NCBI GenBank assembly: GCA_029288195.1
Contig: JARFPR010000199.1
Span: 1 to 12,207 of the forward strand
Direction: 5' to 3'
DNA length: 12,207 nucleotides
Origin: Gammaproteobacteria bacterium
GTDB taxonomy: Bacteria > Pseudomonadota > Gammaproteobacteria > GCA-001735895
Every line of letters begins with the position of its first letter. Position 1 is the stretch's first letter. Both the position numbers and the translations under genes were made by a program. The notes under the pieces are model-generated. The model ran no database searches. It had not been told where the DNA came from and was given only the letters and a program-made list of their open reading frames with translations. Shown in pieces: positions 1 to 7,017 of the stretch.

Positions 1-19
1 TTAAAACCTGGAGAACCGC

Positions 20-424
20 ATGACCGCACCAAGCGTATTTAGAATTGCCGATATACAAGATCGTATCGACAACCTGCCGGAAAATGGCACCTACATCAAA
101 CCCTTCGTTACCACCGCGATCAGCGAATCGATGGCGGGCGGTATTAATTGCCTGAACAAGATATCAGTGCCCTGGGACCTGACCTGCGATGAAATGATTT
201 ATTGCCTGCAGGGCACCTTTCGCCTGGTGGTCGACGATATCGGTTACGAGCTCAATCCGGGTGACCTGATGTTCGTGCCGAAAGACAATCACGTCAAGTA
301 CGAGTGCGATGACAAGTGCGTCATTTTTTATACAGCCTACCCGGTCGACTGGAAACAACGTGCCGGCATTACCCACGTACCCGGTATCGATCCCGATGAA
401 ATGCCCGCGCCATACGCGCAGTAA
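20..424 (+). CDS. EutQ-like single-domain cupin protein
   Basis: A 134-aa protein that is one small beta-barrel cupin. The middle carries the usual landmarks: W52 and D57-E58 in the first cupin motif, the P80-G81-D82 turn, then FVPKDNH (85-91) and the FYTAYPVDW stretch (103-111). This pattern is like the cupins related to EutQ (ethanolamine utilisation). There are no other eut genes here, so the name describes the fold and not the role. The metal-binding set looks incomplete: E58 and H91 could be ligands, but the classic HxH is absent, so it may bind a small molecule without being an enzyme. The start is supported by GGAGAA at 10-15, four bases before the ATG. It is the last gene before a convergent iron-binding protein gene and may be the end of an operon that begins to the left of the window. 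Fold confident, function unknown. Confidence 0.8.
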   Translation: MTAPSVFRIADIQDRIDNLPENGTYIKPFVTTAISESMAGGINCLNKISVPWDLTCDEMIYCLQGTFRLVVDDIGYELNPGDLMFVPKDNHVKYECDDKCVIFYTAYPVDWKQRAGITHVPGIDPDEMPAPYAQ

Positions 425-455
425 GCAAAACGCAAACCATTAATATTTATCTACA

Positions 456-485
456 CGGCTGAGAGCACGAGGGCGCTCTCAGCCG
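456..485. terminator. Hairpin between convergent genes, probable bidirectional terminator
   Basis: Bases 456-466 and 475-485 are perfect reverse complements (11 bp, G+C rich) around an 8-base loop. The hairpin sits 32 bases after the cupin stop and 6 bases beyond the end of the facing iron-binding protein gene. No long T run follows on the plus strand. On the minus strand an A/T-rich stretch follows after a few bases. Position and stem strength suggest shared transcription termination for both genes; the lack of a clean T tract keeps this inferred. Confidence 0.65.
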
Positions 486-490
486 CCCCG

Positions 491-1528
491 TTATCGCCAG
501 CCAGCGCGATCCATCAACTGTACCGCGGACCGGTTGTTTTCGCCGAGATGAGTCAGGTTAAGACCGTCGCCCTTGAACTCGCCAAATGACGCCAGGGTTG
601 CCGATATTTTTGCATCATTTACTACCGGGTATTCGTTATTAACCTCGGCATACCAGGTCTGCGATTCGGCATTGACCAGGAATTCCAGCAGGCGCTCGGC
701 TTCCGCAGGATGGCTGGCGTATTTAGTCATACCGGCACCGCTAACATTGATGTGGGCCCCTCGTCCTGCCTGGTTTGGCCAGAACAGGCCGAGACCGGTA
801 GCAACTTTCTGATCATCATCTTTTGCGCTATTCACCAGGCGCCCGAAATAATAGGTGTTGGCAATCGCGATATCGCATAACCCGGCCGCGGCGGCACGCA
901 GTTGATCGGTGTCTCCACCGGCGGGTTTACGGGCAAAGTTAGCCACCAGCCCCTGCGCCCAGGCCTCGGTCGGTTCGACCCCGTGAGCCTCGATCATGGA
1001 TGCCACCAACGACTGGTTGTAGATGTTACCGGATGAGCGAATACAGATTCGCTGCTTCCATTTCGCGTCTGCCAGCGCTTCGTAGGTTGATAATTCAGCG
1101 GGATCGACCCTGTCTTTCGCATAGAAAATCACGCGCGCGCGTTGCGATAATCCAAACCAGTAGTTTTCTTTATCGCGCAGATTTTCAGGGATCCTGGCAG
1201 CCAGGGTCGGATTATCTATCGGTTGCAGAACGCCCGCGTCCTTGGCACGCTGCAAGCGCCCGGCATCGGTAGTGATAAAAATATCGGCAGGTGTCGACCG
1301 ACCTTCCGACTCGAGGCGCTTTAACAGGGCATCAGCCTTGGCGGTGATCAGGTTAAAACCGATACCCGTCTGATCCTCAAACCTTTGTAGTAATGGCAGA
1401 ATAAGCGCTTCCTTTCGTGCCGAATAGACGTTGACATCTTCGGCCCATACAGCACCGTGGCTGAATACAAGCGACAGGCAAACCAGGCCCGCTAGCAGTG
1501 GTTTGCGACGAATTAGGTTGCGGTACAT
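491..1528 (-). CDS. Fe(3+) ABC transporter, periplasmic substrate-binding protein (FbpA/FutA/IdiA type)
   Basis: A 345-aa exported iron-binding protein that would hand ferric iron to an inner-membrane ABC permease. Residues 1-29 are a Sec signal peptide: basic start, hydrophobic 11-22, and AVWA at 26-29 before E30. The mature start, VNVYSARKE (32-40), is typical of FutA/IdiA-like proteins. Likely iron ligands by family analogy are Y35, Y170, and the adjacent Y226-Y227 in NTYYFG. The C-terminal NEYPVV (298-303) is also conserved in the family. The length matches the family. GGAG nine bases before the ATG supports the start. A promoter with an overlapping Fur box lies upstream, so iron repression is likely. 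No permease or ATPase gene is adjacent, so the transporter partners must be elsewhere. Function is confident; the exact orthologue name is not. Confidence 0.92.
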   Translation of the reverse strand: MYRNLIRRKPLLAGLVCLSLVFSHGAVWAEDVNVYSARKEALILPLLQRFEDQTGIGFNLITAKADALLKRLESEGRSTPADIFITTDAGRLQRAKDAGVLQPIDNPTLAARIPENLRDKENYWFGLSQRARVIFYAKDRVDPAELSTYEALADAKWKQRICIRSSGNIYNQSLVASMIEAHGVEPTEAWAQGLVANFARKPAGGDTDQLRAAAAGLCDIAIANTYYFGRLVNSAKDDDQKVATGLGLFWPNQAGRGAHINVSGAGMTKYASHPAEAERLLEFLVNAESQTWYAEVNNEYPVVNDAKISATLASFGEFKGDGLNLTHLGENNRSAVQLMDRAGWR

Positions 1529-1569
1529 TTCTCGAAACTCCGGAGGTTATATAAATTAAGGCGAAATAA

Positions 1570-1597
1570 ATTATCAAACTCTTAATGCGAATGCAAA
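1570..1597 (-). promoter_or_regulatory. Sigma70-like promoter of the iron-binding protein gene
   Basis: Read on the minus strand, TTTGCA (1597-1592; 4/6 to TTGACA) is followed by a 16-base spacer and GATAAT (1575-1570; 5/6 to TATAAT). Transcription would begin near 1563, leaving a leader of about 35 bases before the ATG at 1528. The -35 element lies inside the Fur-box-like sequence, which fits repression by iron-loaded Fur. Confidence 0.6.
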
Positions 1598-1611
1598 TGT
1601 TAATCATTCTC
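1593..1611. promoter_or_regulatory. Fur box
   Basis: The 19 bases match the classic Fur consensus GATAATGATAATCATTATC at 15 of 19 positions, including the whole AATCATT core. It overlaps the -35 hexamer of the divergent ferric-iron-binding protein gene, so Fur-Fe(II) binding should block RNA polymerase. It also lies about 140 bases upstream of the plus-strand gene at 1753, which it could affect less directly. Confidence 0.75.
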
Positions 1612-1752
1612 ATTTAAAAACACATTGCTAACTATTCTAGCCCCGCTGACCAGCCTGTTAATTGATTAAGGTCAAGTGTTGCAGCGACAGTTTGCCGAAG
1701 GCTCGAATCCTCCCTATCATGCCTCTACGAAATCAGTTACTGCGAGCAGAAT

Positions 1753-2088
1753 ATGAGCTTCGGCATTACCAAAACCATCCCCGCCAAGGCCGGCATCGAT
1801 ACCCTCGATTCACTGTATGACGGCAGTCGCAAAGACTACGAGTTCCATATGGCCGGCATCGAACCGAAGCGACTCAAGGTGGGCGATTACGTTTACACGA
1901 TTTTCAACGACCAGTTACACGGACGCCTCAAGATCCAGAAATTTATCACCGGGGCAACTAATCCTGCTTCGGGGAAACCACGTATCCTGATCATCGTTGA
2001 TGCACCGGGTGACAGGTTGAAGACCCCGGTTGCCAAGAAAGGGCATCGCGGCACCCGTTACACCGAGGGTGAGGACTGGCCTGCATGA
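1753..2088 (+). CDS. Unrecognised 111-aa protein coupled to a PhyH-like oxygenase
   Basis: I do not recognise this protein. It is small and soluble, with no signal peptide, membrane segment or cysteine. The centre, LKVGDYVYTIFNDQLHGRLKI (41-61), reads like a beta-barrel turn of the kind seen in PUA/ASCH-type domains, and ILIIVDAP (78-85) looks like a further buried strand. The last 25 residues are charged and probably flexible. That fold guess is weak. The gene ends in an ATGA overlap with the oxygenase gene downstream, which suggests translational coupling and a shared job, for example as a partner or regulator of the oxygenase. The ATG has only a poor ribosome site (GAGCAGA just upstream). 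It is very likely a real gene because of the coupling and the codon use, but its function is unknown. Confidence 0.75.
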   Translation: MSFGITKTIPAKAGIDTLDSLYDGSRKDYEFHMAGIEPKRLKVGDYVYTIFNDQLHGRLKIQKFITGATNPASGKPRILIIVDAPGDRLKTPVAKKGHRGTRYTEGEDWPA

Positions 2089-2948
2089 TCGAGATCTCGA
2101 CTGCTGAGCACGAAAGCTTCAACAATGATGGTTTTTTGATTGTCGACAGCTTGATCGAGCCCAGCATCGTGCCGGATCTTCATCGAGCTTTTAGCGACCT
2201 CTTCCGCGGCAAATTCGAAACCGGGGTGCGCCCCGACGAGGTAAACTGGCAGGAGGCAACCGGGGACCCCTCGTTGTCACGCCAGATCTGTAACGGCTGG
2301 AAAGCCAACCGCGACATTGCGCGGATTGTTCTGGACGAAGCAATCGGCAAAGCCATTGCAAACCTGGCGGGATGGTCCGGGGTACGCATCATGATTGATA
2401 ACGTGGTGTGGAAACCCCCGGCCACGAAATCGGTCGGCTTCCACCAGGACAGCGCCTATCTTTCCTGGTTTTCGCCGTCGGATCTGCTGACCTGCTGGAT
2501 CGCGCTGGATGACACCCGCGCCGACGGCGGCACCATCGAATTCGTGCGCGGCTCGCACAAATGGAAGTTGAGCGAGCCCGAAGGTGAGTTTCATGCACCG
2601 GAGGATTACCGCAAGCCGATGCGAGAAGCGGCAGCGCGCGAAGGTGTCGACCCGGAAATTGTCTATATCGAAGTCAACGCCGGCGGTGGGTCGTTCCATC
2701 ACGGCTGGACCTGGCACGGTTCCGGCGCCAACCTGAGTGCCAATCCGCGGCGCTCACTGGTTTTGCACGCGATGCGCAGCGACGTCGAATACGTACCCGA
2801 AAACTTCGCCCAGGGTATTGGCCCTATATACAGCCGCTATAAGCGTCTCGGCGACAATCAACTCGACGAAAACTACTTTCCGATTCTGTGGCGCGACGAC
2901 GGCTATCGTACCCAGCAAATCGATGATTACCTGGGTAGTCGCAGCTAA
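2085..2948 (+). CDS. Phytanoyl-CoA dioxygenase (PhyH) family Fe(II)/2-oxoglutarate oxygenase
   Basis: A 287-aa non-haem iron oxygenase that would hydroxylate a small substrate using O2 and 2-oxoglutarate. The iron triad is visible: H120 and D122 in FHQDSAY, and H211 in WHGSGAN. R222 lies 11 residues after H211, the same spacing as the 2-oxoglutarate-binding Arg of human PAHX (H264/R275). GGTIEFVRGSHKW (148-160) is the family's conserved core strand. The start codon overlaps the stop of the preceding 111-aa gene (ATGA), and the FAD oxidase gene follows after a short gap. PhyH members include ectoine hydroxylase and many natural-product oxygenases. No ectoine genes are here, so the substrate is open; the amine/amino-acid oxidase next door suggests a nitrogen-containing compound. 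Family confident, substrate unknown. Confidence 0.9.
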   Translation: MIEISTAEHESFNNDGFLIVDSLIEPSIVPDLHRAFSDLFRGKFETGVRPDEVNWQEATGDPSLSRQICNGWKANRDIARIVLDEAIGKAIANLAGWSGVRIMIDNVVWKPPATKSVGFHQDSAYLSWFSPSDLLTCWIALDDTRADGGTIEFVRGSHKWKLSEPEGEFHAPEDYRKPMREAAAREGVDPEIVYIEVNAGGGSFHHGWTWHGSGANLSANPRRSLVLHAMRSDVEYVPENFAQGIGPIYSRYKRLGDNQLDENYFPILWRDDGYRTQQIDDYLGSRS

Positions 2949-3042
2949 ACGCGAGCAGTCAACGCTTACTTGAAACGGTGAAACTTCGATGATTGGTGAT
3001 AACATCTGCGCATGAAACCGCATCTTGCCGAAATCGTACTCA

Positions 3043-4452
3043 ATGGTTGATACCGCCCAACAAGCGCTTGACGCACTATCCGATACCCGGTTTACCACCT
3101 ATTGGCTCGATAGCCTTGATCCGGTAGCGGACGAAGCGACGCTGGAGCAGGATACGAATTGTGACCTGTTGGTTGTCGGAGGCGGCTTTTGCGGCCTGTG
3201 GGCAGCGATCCAGGCCAAGGAGCAAGATCCCGGGCGCAACGTTATGCTGATTGAGGCGAAAAGCGTCGCCAACGGTGCGAGTGGCCGCCCCGCGGCTATC
3301 ATGTCGACCTCGGTGATGCATGGCATCGATAACACCGAACGCATATTCCCGAATGATGTCGCAGAACTGGAACAACTGGGGCGCGAGAACATGGACGGAT
3401 TCCAGCAAACGGTCGAACGCTACGCCATCGACTGCGACCTCGAGTGGGGTGGCGAAATGAAGGTATCAATCGGTGATGAAGGCCTCGCCACGGTCGAGGA
3501 AGATTACCAGCTCTACCTCAAGTACGGTCACGAGGCAGTCAAACTGGATAAGGCCGGCATACAGGCGGAAATCAAATCACCACTATTCCATGGTGGCGCC
3601 TGGTCTAAAAAACGCAGCGGTACAGTGCACCCGGGCAAGCTGGTTAGAGGATTAAAACAGGCTGCACTTAAACTCGATGTGCGACTATATGAAAACACGC
3701 CGCATTTGAGCAATCACAAGACCGGTGAGGGCATCGTCGTCGAGACACCCGCCGCAAATATAACCGCAGGCAAGGTATTGCTTGCCACCAACGCCTGGGC
3801 CGCCGGTCATCATCACATCAGCCGGCGAGTCGCGGCGATTCGGGACCGGATTGTCGTTACCGAACCGCTCACCGAGGCGCAGATGCAAAAAGTTGGATGG
3901 CAGCATCGCCAGGGTATCTACGATACCCGCACCCAGCTTAACTACATGCGCCTGACCGCCGATAATCGAATCCTGTTCGGCGGGCGACTGGATTATTTTT
4001 TTGGCAATGATACCGATCCGGCACTTGATAAGACCCCGCAGCCTTTTATTCGACTGGTACAGTCTTTTTATCGCACCTTCCCGCAACTTGCGGACGAAAT
4101 AAAATTTTCACATGCCTGGAGCGGACCGATCGGGCTGACCACGCGCATGGCCGTGCACTACCAGAAGTATCACGACGGCGACATGGTTTTTGCGGGAGGT
4201 TACTCGGGCTTTGGCGTCACCGCATCACGCTTTGGCGCAAGGATCGGGCTCGCAATTCTGGACCAACTCGACATCCCGGAAACCAGGATGCAATTTGCTC
4301 GCACCATGCCCAACTACATTCCACCGGAGCCTTTTCGCTGGATCGGCGCGAAAATTACCATGTACGCGCTCGATACTCTCGATGAGAAAGGAGGCTGGCG
4401 CAAACTCTGGGTAGCCATTGTGCAAAAAATGGGCTTCCCGATCACGCTTTAA
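3043..4452 (+). CDS. FAD-dependent amine/amino-acid oxidase (DAO family, PuuB-like)
   Basis: A 469-aa flavoprotein of the D-amino-acid oxidase/glycine oxidase superfamily, closest in layout to gamma-glutamylputrescine oxidase (PuuB). It would oxidise a C-N bond using FAD. Numbering from the ATG at 3043: the short TTYWLDSL lead (18-25) is typical of this group; the dinucleotide motif VVGGGFCG is at 44-51; E71 ends the second strand and should bind the ribose; GASGR (78-82) follows. Near the C-terminus, FAGGYSGFGVTASRFG closes the FAD site. The tail with PPEPFRWIG is also family-typical. A TTG at 3025 would add six residues, but it has no ribosome site, and the ATG has none either, so the start is uncertain by six codons. 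The gene lies 94 bases after the oxygenase and probably shares its pathway. The substrate is unknown. Confidence 0.88.
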   Translation: MVDTAQQALDALSDTRFTTYWLDSLDPVADEATLEQDTNCDLLVVGGGFCGLWAAIQAKEQDPGRNVMLIEAKSVANGASGRPAAIMSTSVMHGIDNTERIFPNDVAELEQLGRENMDGFQQTVERYAIDCDLEWGGEMKVSIGDEGLATVEEDYQLYLKYGHEAVKLDKAGIQAEIKSPLFHGGAWSKKRSGTVHPGKLVRGLKQAALKLDVRLYENTPHLSNHKTGEGIVVETPAANITAGKVLLATNAWAAGHHHISRRVAAIRDRIVVTEPLTEAQMQKVGWQHRQGIYDTRTQLNYMRLTADNRILFGGRLDYFFGNDTDPALDKTPQPFIRLVQSFYRTFPQLADEIKFSHAWSGPIGLTTRMAVHYQKYHDGDMVFAGGYSGFGVTASRFGARIGLAILDQLDIPETRMQFARTMPNYIPPEPFRWIGAKITMYALDTLDEKGGWRKLWVAIVQKMGFPITL

Positions 4453-4464
4453 GAACCTCGGATT

Positions 4465-5955
4465 TTATCGGGGGTGTAACCAGGCCGGCAGAAAACTGTA
4501 CGGATCGCGATTGATGGTTTCATTATAGGGAATATTTCTCGCCGCGAGTTTGGGCTGCAGTTCCCCTGCTTTGCCTACATCAAACAGGTCGGTGGCCCCA
4601 CCGACGAATTCTCCACCCACATATATCTGCGGTATCGTCGGCCAGTCATTTTGCTGGTTTAACACCGCCAGGATTTTACCGCCACGGTCATTCTCCTGGA
4701 ACGCAACCGAGTCGAGGTCGACGGTAACGTAAGGAATATCGCAGGCGCTCAACATTTTTCGTACCGACCAGCAAAATTCACACCACTCCAGCGAGAACAT
4801 GAGCACCTGTTCCTGGTTCTTTTCCAGGATAGACGCAACCTCCGCCAGCGCCGCCGGATCCAGTTCACCCGGCACCTCGGGTTCTTCAGGTCCGTCTACC
4901 GGGACAGTACTGACATCGAAACGATAGCCCGGAGTGGAGCGCGAAATTTCAATTTCAGCATCGTTCATATCTTCCACAATACTTTCAAACAACGGGGTCG
5001 AAAGGTAACGCTCTCCGGTATCCGGCAGCATGCACAGGATGTTCGATCCTTCCGCTGCGGTTTCTGCCACCTGCATTGCACCGGCAAAGGTTGCCCCGGA
5101 GCTGGTGCCGACGAAGATGCCTTCCTTTTGCGCCAAATCCATCGTGCACTGGATCGCGAAATTGCCGTTGATGGGTATCAGCTCGTCGATATTTTTCGCC
5201 TCCATGGCTTCTTCAGCGAACCGGGGAATAAAATTTGGCGACCAGCCCTGCATCAAGTGGGGTCTGAAATTGGGATGCGTCTGGTAGGTACCATCGGGAT
5301 TTCGTTGCTGGCTGATGCCGCTGCCGAGAATCTGCGAGTTATCCGGTTCGCAGACCATAATCTTGGTATCGGGGCTGTTTTTTCTCAACGCCCGTGAGAC
5401 ACCCCCAAGCGTGCCGCTGGTGCCGAAACCGGTAACCCAGTAATCGAGCCCGATTTCAGAGAAATCGTCGAGAATCTCCACCGCGGTGGTGCGTTCGTGC
5501 ATCTCGGCATTGGCAGGATTATCAAACTGGCTGGGCTGCCACCAGCCATGGGTTTCGACCAGCTCGTTGACCTTGGCGATCATACCTGTTCCCATTTCCG
5601 AAGCCGGGGTCAATATGACCTTCGCACCGAGAAAACGGATCATGCGGCGTCTTTCGATGCTGAAGTTTTCCGCCATCACGATCACCAACGGATAACCTTT
5701 TTGCGCACAAACCATCGCCAGGCCGATACCGGTGTTACCGCTGGTGGCCTCAACTATGGTTTGGCCGGGTTTGAGTACACCCCTGCGTTCGGCATCTTCG
5801 ATCACCCCTAACGCCAGGCGATCCTTGACCGAACCCATCGGGTTGAAAGACTCTATCTTGACGTAAAGATTGACGTTTTCCGGCCCGATATTATTGATCT
5901 TAACCGCGGGTGTATTGCCGACAGTATCGAGAATACTCTGGTATAAGTGTCCCAT
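4465..5955 (-). CDS. Cysteine synthase / cystathionine beta-synthase-like PLP enzyme fused to a C-terminal glutaredoxin
   Basis: A 496-aa fusion. Residues 1-330 are a fold-type II PLP enzyme of the cysteine synthase/CBS family. K44 in MGSVKDR binds PLP. SGNTG (72-76) is the substrate loop, G176-T182 (GFGTSGT) holds the phosphate, S285-S286 lies in TSSGA, and PDTGERY is at 311-317. It should replace the activated hydroxyl of O-acetylserine (or serine) with a sulfur nucleophile. After an acidic, proline-rich linker (about 330-370), residues 375-475 form a dithiol glutaredoxin: WCEFC (C392, C395), the cis-Pro segment TIPQIY (440-445) and the GG pair at 452-453. A 20-residue tail ends in AWLHPR. 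The fused redox domain may supply or release persulfide or thiol groups, or make the enzyme redox-controlled; this is inference. The start has a very strong ribosome site. No CBS regulatory domains are present. Confidence 0.93.
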   Translation of the reverse strand: MGHLYQSILDTVGNTPAVKINNIGPENVNLYVKIESFNPMGSVKDRLALGVIEDAERRGVLKPGQTIVEATSGNTGIGLAMVCAQKGYPLVIVMAENFSIERRRMIRFLGAKVILTPASEMGTGMIAKVNELVETHGWWQPSQFDNPANAEMHERTTAVEILDDFSEIGLDYWVTGFGTSGTLGGVSRALRKNSPDTKIMVCEPDNSQILGSGISQQRNPDGTYQTHPNFRPHLMQGWSPNFIPRFAEEAMEAKNIDELIPINGNFAIQCTMDLAQKEGIFVGTSSGATFAGAMQVAETAAEGSNILCMLPDTGERYLSTPLFESIVEDMNDAEIEISRSTPGYRFDVSTVPVDGPEEPEVPGELDPAALAEVASILEKNQEQVLMFSLEWCEFCWSVRKMLSACDIPYVTVDLDSVAFQENDRGGKILAVLNQQNDWPTIPQIYVGGEFVGGATDLFDVGKAGELQPKLAARNIPYNETINRDPYSFLPAWLHPR

Positions 5956-5959
5956 TTTA

Positions 5960-5970
5960 CCCCCTCCTCC
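5960..5970 (-). promoter_or_regulatory. Strong Shine-Dalgarno site of the cysteine synthase-glutaredoxin gene
   Basis: The minus strand reads GGAGGAGGGGG here. The AGGAGG core (5968-5963) lies seven bases before the ATG at 5955. This is the best ribosome site in the window and fixes the start codon. Confidence 0.85.
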
Positions 5971-6031
5971 GCACGATATGCAGATTTTGCTTTATGATGC
6001 CGTGGCCGACTTAGATCGCTAATGGCTCCAG

Positions 6032-6059
6032 GCAATAGGGGCTAAATTCCGGCTATTGC
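6032..6059. terminator. Inverted repeat just after the pentapeptide-repeat gene, possible terminator
   Basis: A 7-base perfect inverted repeat, GCAATAG (6032-6038) and CTATTGC (6053-6059), surrounds a 14-base loop. It begins two bases past the stop codon of the pentapeptide-repeat gene (minus strand). There is no T tract, and the stem is short, so it could be a weak terminator, an mRNA 3'-end stabiliser or a regulator site for the downstream cysteine synthase-glutaredoxin gene. Confidence 0.35.
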
Positions 6060-6061
6060 AA

Positions 6062-6751
6062 CTACTCTGAACAGGGCCAGCTTTCGGGTTTCTGCAAACC
6101 CTCCGGCAGTCGGGTATTGTCGTTGCCACAGGCGAATTTAAGATGTAACTGCTGCAAGTTGACAGCCTTTCGCAAGTCGACATCCTCAAATCGGGTCCGA
6201 TAAGTATAGGCACTCTTAAAGTTGACGTTATCTAATCGAGCGTCCTGAAACTTTACTCTCGAAAGATTGGAAAATTCGAAACTGACGCTCGACAGGCGCG
6301 CCCCGGTGAAATCTACTCGCCCCAACTCTGACTTGGACCAGTCAATATCGGAGAGCTCAGCTTTTTTGAAACTGGCGCGCGAGAATTCCGATTTCGTCAG
6401 GTTTGAGTTTTGCAGTTTTGCCTGATCGAAGTTTGCCCGATATCCGTTTGCCTTGGATAAATTGGAATTATAAAATTGAGCGCGGTTAGCGGTGGCTCGA
6501 GTAAGGTCGGCTTTAACCAGGCTGGCGCCGTTAAAGTTACTTTCATCGAGCGAACTATATTCAAGATTGGCGTCGTCAAACCGGCCGCCGGAAAAATTCG
6601 TTTTACCGAGCATCTTGTGGGTTTTCTTGCATCCGCTCCAATCAACCCCGGCAGCCCGTTTATCATCGCAATCGGCATAGACCTGGTTGGCCGTGGCCAA
6701 TGAAACTAGACACAAGAACAATAGTGTTCGATTTAATTTTTTGCTGCTCAT
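6062..6751 (-). CDS. Secreted pentapeptide-repeat protein
   Basis: A 229-aa exported protein. Residues 1-26 form a signal peptide (KKLNR, hydrophobic 10-19, then QVYA before D27). Residues 51-200 can be read as 30 consecutive pentads with no break in register, beginning TNFSG, GRFDD, ANLEY. The central position is mostly F or L, as expected for a right-handed quadrilateral beta-helix of about 7.5 turns. The mature chain has four cysteines, C28 and C41 before the repeats and C208 and C227 after them, so two disulfides could cap the ends. The tail with ACGNDNTRLPEGL and SWPC matches a C-terminal motif common in proteobacterial pentapeptide proteins. Such proteins are often of unknown role; some cytoplasmic ones (Qnr) mimic DNA, but export makes that unlikely here. 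Coding sequence is A+T richer than its neighbours. The ribosome site is weak (GAAGCAACAGG before ATG). Confidence 0.88.
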   Translation of the reverse strand: MSSKKLNRTLLFLCLVSLATANQVYADCDDKRAAGVDWSGCKKTHKMLGKTNFSGGRFDDANLEYSSLDESNFNGASLVKADLTRATANRAQFYNSNLSKANGYRANFDQAKLQNSNLTKSEFSRASFKKAELSDIDWSKSELGRVDFTGARLSSVSFEFSNLSRVKFQDARLDNVNFKSAYTYRTRFEDVDLRKAVNLQQLHLKFACGNDNTRLPEGLQKPESWPCSE

Positions 6752-6830
6752 CCTGTTGCTTCGTTTTGCCTGAAGTTTCTAATTTCGACTATTGTCTCCT
6801 GAAATAATTCCGTTGTGCAGGGAGCCGGAT

Positions 6831-7007
6831 TTATTTATTAAACCTTTTGGAAGTTTTCTTGATTGACTTGGAATCAGTTTCAAGTAATGCCTCGACACCG
6901 ACGCAACACGAACTCACTTCTCGTGCAGCCATCATTTTTTCGATGGCAAAGTCAACGCTTCCGATGTCACGACGGTCTTTCGTTGACGGGTATTTTTTGC
7001 GATGCAT
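6831..7007 (-). CDS. Small basic 58-aa protein, last gene of the enolase/hydrolase/EamA unit
   Basis: Reading the minus strand by hand gives a 58-codon frame, starting MHRKKYPSTKDRRDIGSVDF and ending KTSKRFNK before TAA. Nothing on the opposite strand is a better gene candidate. The ATG at 7007 is preceded by TGAGGGAAGGGTT, which holds a good purine-rich ribosome site, and it starts only 10 bases after the stop of the EamA transporter. The ends are rich in Lys and Arg. The middle (about 18-42) could form an amphipathic helix and contains an adjacent cysteine pair (C34-C35). No membrane segment or known motif is seen. Function is unknown; it may be a small partner of the transporter or an RNA/DNA-binding peptide. 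The ribosome site and tight spacing are the main evidence that it is real. Confidence 0.6.
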   Translation of the reverse strand: MHRKKYPSTKDRRDIGSVDFAIEKMMAAREVSSCCVGVEALLETDSKSIKKTSKRFNK

Positions 7008-7017
7008 AACCCTTCCC

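Noticed and set aside
1377..1613. 78-aa minus-strand frame over the start of the iron-binding protein gene
   Set aside because: It runs through the promoter and Fur box and into a different frame of a gene with a clear signal peptide.
2085..2948. Ectoine hydroxylase (EctD) identity for the PhyH protein
   Set aside because: Only general PhyH motifs are shared and no ectoine synthesis genes are nearby.
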